DNA of 64,000 nt. Source: Planotetraspora thailandica. GTDB taxonomy: Bacteria; Actinomycetota; Actinomycetes; Streptosporangiales; Streptosporangiaceae. The notes beneath the pieces were generated by a model that made no database searches, was not told the origin of the DNA, and saw nothing but the letters and a program-made list of their open reading frames with translations. The stretch is from assembly GCF_016863335.1 (NCBI RefSeq), contig NZ_BOOR01000037.1:1-64000 (forward strand). Direction: 5' to 3'. Positions 15,461 through 24,421 of this stretch are shown one piece after another (position 1 is the stretch's first letter; every line of letters begins with the position of its first letter). Both the position numbers and the translations under genes were made by a program.

Positions 15461-18199
15461 TCAGCGGTCGGCGGCGTCCAGCCTTTCCGCGAGCTGGCGC
15501 CGTGAGGAGATGCCGAGCTTCTGGAACACCTTGCGCAAGTGGTAGTCGACCGTGTTCACACTGATGAAGAGATTGGCCGCTATCTCCGGATTTGTGTGTC
15601 CGACCGCCGCCAGCCGGGCGATGGTCAGCTCCTGAGTGGTGAAATCGGGTGCCCCGGAGCCGCTGTGCACGACCGGCTTCGCCCCGACGGCCTCCAGTTC
15701 GGCCTGCGCCCGCGGAACGAACATCTGGGCCCCGCTGTGCTCGAAGTGCTGGACCGCCAGCTGTAACTGCTCGCCTGCTTCACGGCGACGCCTCGTCCGC
15801 CTCAGCCACTCGCCGTAGAGCAGGTGGGCGCGGGCGAGGTCGATCTCCGCACCTGTTCGCTCAAGCGCCTGGACCGCGGCCACGAAGTGGTCCTCCGCCG
15901 CCGAGTCCTCGCTGGTCAGCGCTCGCGAGCGCTCGGCGACCCCGCGGCACCACAGCGAGTCGTTCGCCATCGCACGCTCCATGAGCAGGCCGACGTACGG
16001 CCGTGCCTCGTGCGCGTGTCCGCTCCGGACCGCCGCTTCGACGAAGTCGGGGTACTGCAAGGGCGTCACCTGCAGAAACGGGTCCTGGATCAGCGGCTTG
16101 AGGCGGTCGTAGGCATCGCGGTAACCGCCCTCGGCGAGGTCGCGGAGAGCGACGGCCGCGACCGCGGTAGCCCCGACACCGCCGAAGCCGACGGAGTTCG
16201 CACCGTCCGCGATGGCCAGCACGACGTGGCGCGGCGCACCGGTCCACGCCATCAGGGCGGCGTTGATCACGTTCTCCGCGTCATAGCCCATCGCCAGCCG
16301 TACCTCGCGGACCTGTTCGATGGCCTCCTCGGCCAGTTTCACGGTCCCACCGGACAGCTCGGACAACGAGGCGACCCACATCAATGTGTCGAGGGCCTGA
16401 AGCGCCCCGGCGTCGCGGGCCGCCGCGGCGGCCCGCGCGAGCGCGGCGCTGCGACCGGCGTCGTCCCACAGGAAGGCACCCAGTGCCGCGATGGCCGAGC
16501 CCATGTGCATCATCTCGTGGTCGGGCAGTTCCACGATCGCGTCGAACGCCGCCCGCACAAGGGGCACCGCCTCCGCGTAGGGCTGCAGGATCAACGACCC
16601 GAGGCCGGCCAGGATGGTCGCGTCCGGTCCGCCGCCCGACTTCGATGCGGCCTCGAAACGGCTGCCCAGGGCATGCTGCGAGACGCCCTGCATGAGCCGG
16701 TCGGTGACCGCACAGGACTCGAAGGCCTTGAGGAGTGCGCGTTGTTCACGCTCGGTGTCGCGCCCGTGGAACTCATCCGCGGCACGGACGAGTTCGGCCG
16801 CCGCGAGCGACAACACGGCCGGATCCGCCGTGAACAGGCCGAGCGCACAGCGGACGACGATCGCACGCCCACGATCGACGCGATCGGCGGAGTCGACGTC
16901 GACCCTTTCGAGCAGCTCGTGGGCGATCTGGGCGGCCCCCACGACGAGCGCGGCCTCTGCCGCGCCGACCAGACGCGAGTCCTTGACGCGGCCGGGCGGG
17001 GTCAGCTCCGCGGCACGGGTCAGGATGCTCGCCCGAGACGCGAAACCACCACGACGCGCCGCGAGGTCCGCCGCGTACTCCAGCCGGTCGGCCACCTGCG
17101 CGTCCGTACCCAGCGTGGCCTTCGCGGAATGCCATGCCTCGAGCTCGACCATCCCGAGGTGGTCCGCGGCCCCGGCCAGGGCGCGGTGTGCTCGCCTGCG
17201 GTCCGCGCCCGAGGCCGCGTTGTAGACCGCGGATCGCACCAGTGGGTGCCGGAACCGGAGCGTTTCCCGCAGTTCCACCAGCCCGGCGGTCTCGGCCCGA
17301 TCCACGACGTCCTCACCCAGACCCATCGTGCGTGCCGCGGAGGTGATGAAGTCGACATTGCCGGTGGTGTCCGCGGCGGCCAGCAGCACCCACTGCTGGA
17401 CCTCGGTGTCGGTCTGCCGCACCCGCCGCACATAGTGCGCCTCGAGACGAGGGCCCACCGGGATCGGATCGGTGCCGAGTCCGAGACCGCCGAGTTCCTG
17501 TGCGGACAGGCCCTCGGCGAGATCGATGAGCGCTAGCGGGTTGCCTCCCGTGGCCCGCGCGATCGCGGCCGCCGAGGCCGGGTCGACCGGAGCGGCGAGC
17601 GACCTGCTGAGAAGCGCGGTGGCCGACTCCTGATCGAGCCCGCCGAGCGCCAACTCGGAAACGCCGCCCATGCGAGTGGCCACACCTCCTTCGTCCCTGG
17701 AGGCGAACAACATCGCGACCGGCTCGACGGCCAGGCGCCGGGCCACGAACGCCATGACGTCCAGACTCTCCTGATCCAGCAGGTGCGCGTCGTCCACCGC
17801 ACACACGACAGGCGTCTCGACGGCGGCCGCGGCAAGGAGCCCGAGCACTCCCAGCCCCACCAGGAAACGATCCGGCGGCGGGCCCTCGGCGACACCGGAG
17901 GCGACCTCGATCGCCTGCCGCTGGCGCTCGGAAATGGCGGCTAAATGCTCGCTCAGCGGGATGGTCAGCCGCTGGATGCCCGCGAACGGGAGCGTCATCT
18001 CCGACTCGAAACCGTCCAGCCGAATCATCGACAAACCGGTCCCGCCGGCAGCGGCCGCCTCGAGCAGAGCCGTCTTGCCGATCCCCGGTTCTCCGGTGAT
18101 CAGCAGTGATCCACCACGACCGTTGCGCGCGTTGCCGAGCAACAGCCCCAACCGCCGCCGCTCGTCATCGCGACCCAAAAGCCCACCGATTTTGATCAC
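15461..18199 (-). CDS. Large LuxR-family transcriptional regulator with ATPase domain (LAL)
   Basis: A 912-residue protein. The N-terminal AAA/NACHT-like ATPase has Walker A GEPGIGKTALL (about 36-46) and Walker B VVCAVDDAHLLD. A long helical TPR-like middle follows, then a C-terminal LuxR HTH (about 850-910: LTTQELTIARLAAVGHTNPE and VNTVDYHLRKVFQKLGI). LAL proteins (MalT-like) act as ATP-dependent activators and often control secondary-metabolite clusters or sugar use. The start is a GTG just before IKIGGLLGRDDE. No biosynthetic cluster lies next to it; the nearest enzyme gene is the aldo/keto reductase 157 bases upstream on the same strand. Confidence 0.92.
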   Translation of the reverse strand: MIKIGGLLGRDDERRRLGLLLGNARNGRGGSLLITGEPGIGKTALLEAAAAGGTGLSMIRLDGFESEMTLPFAGIQRLTIPLSEHLAAISERQRQAIEVASGVAEGPPPDRFLVGLGVLGLLAAAAVETPVVCAVDDAHLLDQESLDVMAFVARRLAVEPVAMLFASRDEGGVATRMGGVSELALGGLDQESATALLSRSLAAPVDPASAAAIARATGGNPLALIDLAEGLSAQELGGLGLGTDPIPVGPRLEAHYVRRVRQTDTEVQQWVLLAAADTTGNVDFITSAARTMGLGEDVVDRAETAGLVELRETLRFRHPLVRSAVYNAASGADRRRAHRALAGAADHLGMVELEAWHSAKATLGTDAQVADRLEYAADLAARRGGFASRASILTRAAELTPPGRVKDSRLVGAAEAALVVGAAQIAHELLERVDVDSADRVDRGRAIVVRCALGLFTADPAVLSLAAAELVRAADEFHGRDTEREQRALLKAFESCAVTDRLMQGVSQHALGSRFEAASKSGGGPDATILAGLGSLILQPYAEAVPLVRAAFDAIVELPDHEMMHMGSAIAALGAFLWDDAGRSAALARAAAAARDAGALQALDTLMWVASLSELSGGTVKLAEEAIEQVREVRLAMGYDAENVINAALMAWTGAPRHVVLAIADGANSVGFGGVGATAVAAVALRDLAEGGYRDAYDRLKPLIQDPFLQVTPLQYPDFVEAAVRSGHAHEARPYVGLLMERAMANDSLWCRGVAERSRALTSEDSAAEDHFVAAVQALERTGAEIDLARAHLLYGEWLRRTRRRREAGEQLQLAVQHFEHSGAQMFVPRAQAELEAVGAKPVVHSGSGAPDFTTQELTIARLAAVGHTNPEIAANLFISVNTVDYHLRKVFQKLGISSRRQLAERLDAADR

Positions 18200-18356
18200 G
18201 TGGACGAGGCTAGGTCACCTGCGCGGACGACACCAGGGCCGGAGGACTACGAAGATCACGTCGTCCCGGCAAGATGCCGTCAGCCCACACGTACACGTAG
18301 TCGGTGCCGCCGTGCCTTCCGCGCAGGCCCCCGTCACCCACTGGGTAAGGGCGTCT

Positions 18357-19370
18357 TCAGCGAGACGGGGTGACCCCGTTGAACCAGTTCTGCGCGGCGA
18401 CAGCGGTGTCGTGTTCGCGATCCCCGATCACGGTGATGCGTTCGAGCGCGGCGATGTGGTCTTCGGTGAGAGTGACGTCGGCGGCGAGGCTGTTCTCTTC
18501 GAAGAACGCCGGCCGGCGGGTGCCGGGGATCGGGACGACGTCGGGTGCCTTGGCGAGCAGCCAGGCGAGCGCGACCTGGCCGGGGGTGGCGTCGAGGTCG
18601 GCGGCGATGCCGCGGACGACGTCGACGGTCGACAGGTTGCGGTCGAAGTTCTGCTCGGAGTACCAGGGCATGCCGCTGCGGTGGTCCCCGCTCTTCAGGT
18701 CGTCCCGGGAGGTGATGGTGCCGGTGAGGGCACCGCGGCCGAGCGGGCTGTAAGGCACGATCCCGATGCCGAGTTCGCGGGTGAGCGGGAGGATCTCATC
18801 CTCGATACCTCGCTCCCACAAGGACCACTCGGTCTGGAGCGCAGTGATCGGATGCACGGCCGCGGCCCGGCGGATGGTGTCGGGCGCGGCCTCGGACAGT
18901 CCGATGTGGCGCACCTTTCCCTCGGTGACGAACTCGGCCATGGCGCCGACGGTGTCCTCGATCGGGACCGTCGGGTCGACACGGTGCTGGTAGTACAGGT
19001 CGATGTGGTCGGTGCCCAGGCGCCGCAGCGACCGTTCCAGGCGCTCGCGCGCGTAGGCGGGGCTGCCGTCGATGCGTGCCTCGGCTCCGCCGAACGGGGC
19101 CGAGACGATGCCGAACTTCGTCGCGACGACGAACTCGTCGCGGCGTCCGGCGATCGCACGGCCGACGATCTCCTCGCTGGCCCCGTAGCCGTCGGCGGTG
19201 TCGATCATGGTGACGCCGAGCTTGGCGGCGCGGTCGATGATCTCCCGGGCCATCGTGTCCGGGTCGTACTCGCCATTCTGCCCGTAGGGATTGGCGAAGC
19301 TCATCGCGCCGTAGCCGATCGCGCCGGCCTCGAGACGGTCGGGCCCGAGGAATCGGGTGGTGATGCTCAT
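18357..19370 (-). CDS. Aldo/keto reductase
   Basis: A 337-residue NADP-dependent oxidoreductase with a TIM-barrel fold. The catalytic tetrad is recognisable: Asp and Tyr in [13 protein letters not shown], Lys in VVATKFG, and His in [10 protein letters not shown]. The C-terminal cofactor loop [13 protein letters not shown] is also present. It is close to the YajO/Yak-type AKR13 group. The start at 19370 is preceded by AAGGA; upstream codons in the same frame run through operator sequences. It diverges from a TetR repressor gene with two palindromes between, so it is probably repressed by it and induced by an aldehyde or electrophile. Confidence 0.93.
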   Translation of the reverse strand: MSITTRFLGPDRLEAGAIGYGAMSFANPYGQNGEYDPDTMAREIIDRAAKLGVTMIDTADGYGASEEIVGRAIAGRRDEFVVATKFGIVSAPFGGAEARIDGSPAYARERLERSLRRLGTDHIDLYYQHRVDPTVPIEDTVGAMAEFVTEGKVRHIGLSEAAPDTIRRAAAVHPITALQTEWSLWERGIEDEILPLTRELGIGIVPYSPLGRGALTGTITSRDDLKSGDHRSGMPWYSEQNFDRNLSTVDVVRGIAADLDATPGQVALAWLLAKAPDVVPIPGTRRPAFFEENSLAADVTLTEDHIAALERITVIGDREHDTAVAAQNWFNGVTPSR

Positions 19371-19398
19371 GACTAGGTCCTTCCAGACAGCCAGGTAT

Positions 19399-19437
19399 GT
19401 CCTCACTTGGGGACAAGAATAGTCCTCAAGTGAGGAC
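19399..19437. promoter_or_regulatory. Two adjacent TetR-type palindromes between the AKR and TetR genes
   Basis: GTCCTCAAGTGAGGAC (19422-19437) has perfect 7-bp arms. GTCCTCACTTGGGGAC (19399-19414) is the same with one mismatch. Their outer halves also form an 11-bp inverted repeat. Centres are 23 bp apart. The pair covers the region where both divergent promoters must lie. Confidence 0.75.
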
Positions 19438-19458
19438 AACGGTCAAGGGGGGCCTAGG

Positions 19459-20139
19459 ATGAGGGCTATGTCCACTGGTGCGTCTGCTCCCGCGCCTCGG
19501 CGTACACGCGACGCCGAGGCCACACAACGCGCCATCCTCGGCGCGGCGATCGACGCGTTCGCCCGCAGCGGCTATGACGGCGCGAGCACCCGCGACATCG
19601 CCCGCGACGCCGGAGTCGACCCCCGGTTGATCACCCGCTACTTCGGGTCGAAGGAGGCGCTGTTCGCGCGAGCGGTGGAGGAGACCTACCGCCACCCCCT
19701 CATGATGGTCCCGGGGCGCAACCGCGACGTAGCCGAGGCGCTGCTCGGCGACGCGCCGCTGGAGCAGGCCAAGGGGCTTCTGCTCACCATCCGCTCGGCC
19801 GGGAACGAGCGGGCCGTCGAGATCATGCGCGACCACCTCGAACAGCACTACCAGCGTGACCTTTCCGACGCGCTCTCCGGCCCCGATCCGGGGACGCGGG
19901 CCGCGCTGCTGATCGCCGTCTGCACCGGCGTGCAGATGCAACGCAACGTTCTGCGCAACCGGGCACTGCTGACCGCGGATTCGGCCACGGTCATCGATCT
20001 GCTCGCCGCCGCACTCGACCTCATCGGTGCGAGCGACGTGCCCGCTTCCGCCGACAGCCGACCAAGCCGAGTCCACGAAACCCGAGGCACAGATTCAGGT
20101 CAACCGGTGCCGCCAGGGGAGATCAGGCCGGTCTCGTAG
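19459..20139 (+). CDS. TetR-family repressor, probable regulator of the aldo/keto reductase
   Basis: A 226-residue regulator with the TetR HTH at about residues 22-68 (AILGAAIDAFARSGYDGAST and LITRYFGSKEALF) and a C-terminal ligand domain of the TetR_C_17/33 kind. The start at 19459 has a G-rich site upstream; an ATG three codons later is the alternative. It diverges from the aldo/keto reductase with tandem operators between, the usual sign of auto- and cross-repression. The last 40 bases overlap the 3' end of the convergent response regulator gene. Confidence 0.9.
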   Translation: MRAMSTGASAPAPRRTRDAEATQRAILGAAIDAFARSGYDGASTRDIARDAGVDPRLITRYFGSKEALFARAVEETYRHPLMMVPGRNRDVAEALLGDAPLEQAKGLLLTIRSAGNERAVEIMRDHLEQHYQRDLSDALSGPDPGTRAALLIAVCTGVQMQRNVLRNRALLTADSATVIDLLAAALDLIGASDVPASADSRPSRVHETRGTDSGQPVPPGEIRPVS

Positions 20140-20771
20140 GCGACCACCACGGCTTGGACACGGTCACGCAGGCCGAGTTTGGACAGGATGCGCGCGACGT
20201 GGGTCTTCACCGTGGCCACGCTGAGGGTCAGCCGGTCGGCGAGTTCGGCGTTGCTCAGGCCGGTGGCGAGCAGGCGCAGCACGTCCAGTTCCCGAGGCGT
20301 CAGCTGGGACAGATCGCGGTGGAGGGTGGGCTTCACGTTGTCGCGGCGGGCGAAACGTTCGACCAGGCGGCGGGTGATGGTGGGCGCGAGCAGGGCGTCG
20401 CCGGAGCGCACCAGGCGTACCGCGGCCACCAGGTGTTCGGGTGTGACGTCCTTGAGCAGAAACCCGCTCGCCCCCGCGGCGAGCGCGGCGTACACGTAGT
20501 GGTCAAGGTCGTAGGTGGTCAGGATCAGCACGCGGGTGTCCTCGGCGCCGCCCGCGAGGATCCGCCGGGTGGCTTCGAGGCCGTCCATCTGCGGCATCCG
20601 AATGTCCATGAGCACGACGTCGGGCCTGGTACGGCGAACCGCGGCGACGGCTTCGTCCCCGTTGGCGACCTCGGCCGTCACTTCGATGCCGTCGGCGGCG
20701 AGGATCATGCGGAATCCCGTGCGTACCAGTGCCTGGTCGTCGGCGATGACGGCGCGCAACCGCTCGGTCAT
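20100..20771 (-). CDS. NarL/FixJ-family response regulator
   Basis: A 223-residue regulator. The receiver has Asp in VVLMDIRMPQMDG and Lys in GFLLKDVTPEHLV. The LuxR-type HTH at about 150-215 reads LTPRELDVLRLLATGLSNAE and VATVKTHVARILSKLGL. The start ATG overlaps the kinase stop by four bases. With the kinase it probably controls the divergent ABC operon that starts at 22485. Confidence 0.93.
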   Translation of the reverse strand: MTERLRAVIADDQALVRTGFRMILAADGIEVTAEVANGDEAVAAVRRTRPDVVLMDIRMPQMDGLEATRRILAGGAEDTRVLILTTYDLDHYVYAALAAGASGFLLKDVTPEHLVAAVRLVRSGDALLAPTITRRLVERFARRDNVKPTLHRDLSQLTPRELDVLRLLATGLSNAELADRLTLSVATVKTHVARILSKLGLRDRVQAVVVAYETGLISPGGTG

Positions 20772-22255
20772 GTCGTCCTCCACGGGACGCGGGCCTTGAT
20801 CCGGAATCCGCCCCCGAGAGTCCGTCCGGCGTCCAGAGTCCCGCCGTAGACGGCGAGCCGCTCGCGCAACCCGATCAGCCCCCTGCCGTCGCCTGTCCGC
20901 GGCCAGGCGCTCCGTGTCCCGCCGGTGTCGGTCACCTCGATCTCCAGCCAGTCGCCGTCCTGACCGATCGTGACGAACGCGGCGGCGCCGGTCGCGTGCT
21001 TGATCGTGTTGGTGAGGGCCTCCTGTACGACGCGGTAGGCGGCGAGGTCGATCCCGGGAGGCAGCGGCCCCGGCGGCGACGCCTCGACGCTCACCGGCAC
21101 GCCGGCGGCGCGGACCCGTTCCACCAGGGCGTCGAGCTGGTCGAGCCCGGGTTGGGGTTCGAGGCCGTCGGGAGGCCCGTCGAGACGCTCGCCACCCGGG
21201 CCGGCGAGCAGGCCCATGACGTTGCGCAGTTCGGCCATGGCGGCCCGGCCGCCGGACTCGATCGCGAGCAGAGCCTGCTTCGACTGTTCCGGCTCCACGT
21301 CCATGACCTTGCGGGCCGCGCCGGCCTGGATCACCATCACGCTGACATTGTGGGTCACCACATCGTGGAGCTCGGCGGCGATCCGGGAGCGCTCCTCCGC
21401 GACAGCCCTGAGCATGGCGTTCGCCTGCGCCTGCTGTAGCTCGGCGAGCCGATGCCGGCTGGCTCCCAGCTGTCGCCGCCAGAAACGGACGAAGCTCCCG
21501 AAGACGCCGACGCTCAGCAGGACGACGAACGGGCCCATCCAATTCGGCAGCGCAGGCGCGACGTCCTGGAAGGCGCCACCGGCGAGCCCGGCCGCGAGCA
21601 CGAGGCCACCCATTGCCAGGAGCCGGTTACGGCTGTAGGCGACGGCACCGTACGCGGCGACAGCACAGGTCAGCACGGTGATCCACGTCGCACCCGCGTG
21701 GGTGGCCAGCGCCGCGGCCAGCACCACCCAGAAGGTGATGAGCGGGTACCGGCGCCGCGCCGCCAGCGGCAACGCCGTCAGCGCCACAAGGAACACGGGC
21801 GGGTCGTAGGGCCGAGGCTGGGCAGGCACGTTGCCGGACGTGTCGCCAGGAGGCCGGGATGGGACGTCGGGCAGGACGCGAGGAGGTGGTGGGCGGCCGG
21901 TCGGGGGATCAGGAGCGGGCGGGAGATCAGGAACCGGCGCCGGGGGCGGCGGAGCAGGTTGGAGCCGGAAGTATTCGATCACTTGGGACCGATCCGCATC
22001 AGAGTCGTTCACGGAATAGCTCACCGATACGGTCACCGCGATGACCGTCAGAACGATCGCGACCACCACGTCGGCGGCGAGTGCTCTGCGAGACAGCCGT
22101 GGAGGTCCTTCGCTGCTCAGCCCCGGCGTCTCCCGGACGCCGCGCCGGTCCGGGTAGTCCAGCCGGCTGTCCAGGTCGAGCACATGCCGCCACCACGGCA
22201 GTCGTTCACCGGTTTCCACCGGCACATTGTCACCGCCTGCCTGTCCGTCACGCAT
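20768..22255 (-). CDS. NarL-class sensor histidine kinase with a proline-rich extracytoplasmic segment
   Basis: A 495-residue kinase. A TM helix at about 60-80 is followed by a stretch of about 70 residues, extremely rich in proline (for example APPPPAPVPDLPPAPDPP). Several membrane helices (about 155-265) come next, then a dimerisation domain with the phosphorylated His in IAAELHDVVTHNVSVMVIQA. The HATPase domain has N-box VVQEALTNTIKHA and GRGLIGLRERL. It is the first gene of the kinase-regulator pair. The proline-rich outer segment is unusual for this family and may touch the cell wall or a polymer. Confidence 0.92.
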   Translation of the reverse strand: MRDGQAGGDNVPVETGERLPWWRHVLDLDSRLDYPDRRGVRETPGLSSEGPPRLSRRALAADVVVAIVLTVIAVTVSVSYSVNDSDADRSQVIEYFRLQPAPPPPAPVPDLPPAPDPPTGRPPPPRVLPDVPSRPPGDTSGNVPAQPRPYDPPVFLVALTALPLAARRRYPLITFWVVLAAALATHAGATWITVLTCAVAAYGAVAYSRNRLLAMGGLVLAAGLAGGAFQDVAPALPNWMGPFVVLLSVGVFGSFVRFWRRQLGASRHRLAELQQAQANAMLRAVAEERSRIAAELHDVVTHNVSVMVIQAGAARKVMDVEPEQSKQALLAIESGGRAAMAELRNVMGLLAGPGGERLDGPPDGLEPQPGLDQLDALVERVRAAGVPVSVEASPPGPLPPGIDLAAYRVVQEALTNTIKHATGAAAFVTIGQDGDWLEIEVTDTGGTRSAWPRTGDGRGLIGLRERLAVYGGTLDAGRTLGGGFRIKARVPWRTT

Positions 22256-22484
22256 CGGCCGTTGTGACGGGCCTCACGGTCTTCGGGAGTACATCGCAGG
22301 GATGACCTGACGGCCCTTCGTTCTCCGGAGGTACGCGATCTCGGCATGACGGCCGACGCGCACCGGCAGGGGCAGTGCCTAGTTTCGTTCCCGCCATCAC
22401 GCCGCTCTGAAGCCGAGACCTCACCGAAGGCATCGGGGCGCTGTTCATGACCGCCTTTCGGACCACCTCTCAGGAGGACACAGC

Positions 22485-23372
22485 GTGACTTCTGTTCTGC
22501 AGGCCCAGGCACTGGGCAAGAGGTACGGCAAGCGCTGGGCGCTGCGCGAGTGCACCGTCGACATCCCGGCAGGCCACGTCGTCGGGCTGGTCGGCCCCAA
22601 CGGAGCCGGCAAGACCACGCTGCTGAAACTGGCCGGCGGCCAGTTGGAGCCCACGACGGGTGACATCACGGTGCTCGGCGGGCGGCCCGGGAGCACGCCT
22701 GCGCAACTGGCCAGAGTCGGGTTCGTCGCCCAGGACACCCCCCTCTACGCGGCACTGACCGTTGCCGAACACCTGCGATTGGGCGCCCGGCTCAACCCCC
22801 GCTGGGACGCCGCGCTCGCGCGGGAGCGCAGCGGACAGCTCGGGCTCGATCCCTCGCACCGGGCAGGCAAGCTGTCGGGTGGCGAGCGCGCCCAACTCGC
22901 CCTCACCCTGGGCCTGGCCAAACGACCCGAACTGCTGATCATGGACGAGCCGGTCGCTTCGCTCGACCCGCTCGCCCGCCGCGAGTTTCTCCACCGGCTG
23001 ACGGAGGCCACCGCCGAGCACAAGCTGAGCGTGGTGCTCTCCTCCCACCTGGTCTCCGACCTGGAAAAGGTCTGCGACTACCTGATCGTCCTTGTCGACT
23101 CCCGCGTCCGGGTAGCCGGGGAAGTCGACCGGTTACTGGCCACCCACCACCGCCTCACCGGCTCCCTCCACGCCTTCGACCGGTTCCCTTTCGACCAGCG
23201 AGTGATCTCCGTCAGCCACACCGATCAGCAGAGCACCGTCGTCGTCCGTACCGGCTCCCCGATCCACGACCCCGCCTGGACGGTCAGCCGGCTCAGCCTG
23301 GAAGACCTCGTCCTGGCCTACATGGACAAGTCCACGGAGAACCGGCGAGCCCACCTGGAGGTGCAGCGATGA
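22485..23372 (+). CDS. ABC transporter ATPase (ABC-2 exporter)
   Basis: A 295-residue ATPase with Walker A GPNGAGKTT, signature LSGGERAQ, Walker B LLIMDEPVASLDP and H-loop VVLSSHLV. The C-terminal 80 residues are an extra domain typical of exporters of the ABC-2 group. The GTG start is preceded by AGGAGG eight bases upstream. It is the first gene of a four-gene run, with its end overlapping the permease start (ATGA). Confidence 0.94.
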   Translation: MTSVLQAQALGKRYGKRWALRECTVDIPAGHVVGLVGPNGAGKTTLLKLAGGQLEPTTGDITVLGGRPGSTPAQLARVGFVAQDTPLYAALTVAEHLRLGARLNPRWDAALARERSGQLGLDPSHRAGKLSGGERAQLALTLGLAKRPELLIMDEPVASLDPLARREFLHRLTEATAEHKLSVVLSSHLVSDLEKVCDYLIVLVDSRVRVAGEVDRLLATHHRLTGSLHAFDRFPFDQRVISVSHTDQQSTVVVRTGSPIHDPAWTVSRLSLEDLVLAYMDKSTENRRAHLEVQR

Positions 23373-24421
23373 CCTGGCTGACCTGGCGCCAGTTCCGCGG
23401 CTCGGCCACGATGATGGCCGCCGTACTCGTCATCCTCACCGTCGTGCTGGCCCTGACCGGCCCGGACCTGGCCTCCCGCTACGCCGCCGGACTCGTCGGC
23501 TGCACTCCGGACGACACCTGCGACCGGTTCTTCGACCGCTTCTTCGACGAACATCAGCTCCCTTTCGTCGCCGTCAGCTTCGTCGTGCTGGCCCTGCCCG
23601 CTCTGGTCGGGCTCTTCTGGGGGGCACCGTTGATCACCCGCGAACTGGAGGCGGGCACGCATCTGCTGGTGTGGAACCAGAGCATCACCCGCGGCCGCTG
23701 GCTGGCGGTCAAGCTCGGGCTCATCGGCCTGGCGGCCATGGCCGCCTCCTGCGTGTGCGGCCTCACGGTGACGTGGTGGTCCGATCCCCTGGACAAGTCG
23801 GCCGTTCCGGACCTGGCCTTGATGGCTCCCCTGGTGTTCGGCGCGCGTGGCATCGCACCGATGGGGTACGCGGCCTTCGCCTTCGTTCTCGGCGTCGCCG
23901 TGGGCATGCTGGTGCGCCGTACGTTGCCCGCCATGGCCCTCACCCTGGCCGTCTTCGTCGCGATCCAGTTCGCCATGCCGCAACTGGTCCGTCCCCACCT
24001 GATGCCCCCGGTCACCGCGACCTTCGAGCTCAGCCAGGTGAACATGGGCGGCATCCACGTAGCAGAACAGGGCGGACCTGTGCAGATTTCCACGAAACTG
24101 GCGGTTCCCGGCCACGCGGGCTCCTGGGTCCTGTCCAGCGACCTCCTCGATTCGTCGGGACGTACGATCGCCGGCAGCGGCGAGGAAGCGCCCGTCCCCG
24201 TCTCGGTGACTTCTGGCCCCTGCTCGCCGCAGGAGGCGGGACCACACGGCTTGGACGCGTGCTGGCTCGAGATCAACCGCCTCGGCTACCGCCAGCAGGC
24301 GACCTACCAGCCCCTCGAGCGCTTCTGGCCCTTCCAGTGGATCGAGACCGGGATCTACGCCTTGCTCACCCTCGGGCTCACATGGTTCTCCTTCTGGTGG
24401 ATCCGGAGACGCCTGTCATGA
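23369..24421 (+). CDS. ABC-2 type permease
   Basis: A 350-residue membrane protein with six hydrophobic segments, the usual ABC-2 motif at the second helix (FWGAPLITRELEAGTHLLVW) and a large external part before the last helix (about 325-345). It works with the ATPase just upstream and probably exports a peptide, lipid or drug. The stop overlaps the start of the peptidase gene by four bases. Confidence 0.9.
   Translation: MTWLTWRQFRGSATMMAAVLVILTVVLALTGPDLASRYAAGLVGCTPDDTCDRFFDRFFDEHQLPFVAVSFVVLALPALVGLFWGAPLITRELEAGTHLLVWNQSITRGRWLAVKLGLIGLAAMAASCVCGLTVTWWSDPLDKSAVPDLALMAPLVFGARGIAPMGYAAFAFVLGVAVGMLVRRTLPAMALTLAVFVAIQFAMPQLVRPHLMPPVTATFELSQVNMGGIHVAEQGGPVQISTKLAVPGHAGSWVLSSDLLDSSGRTIAGSGEEAPVPVSVTSGPCSPQEAGPHGLDACWLEINRLGYRQQATYQPLERFWPFQWIETGIYALLTLGLTWFSFWWIRRRLS

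Noticed and set aside
15824-17536. 570-codon plus-strand frame opposite the LuxR-family ATPase gene
   Set aside because: It is exactly antisense to a well-supported gene, with typical high-GC antisense composition.
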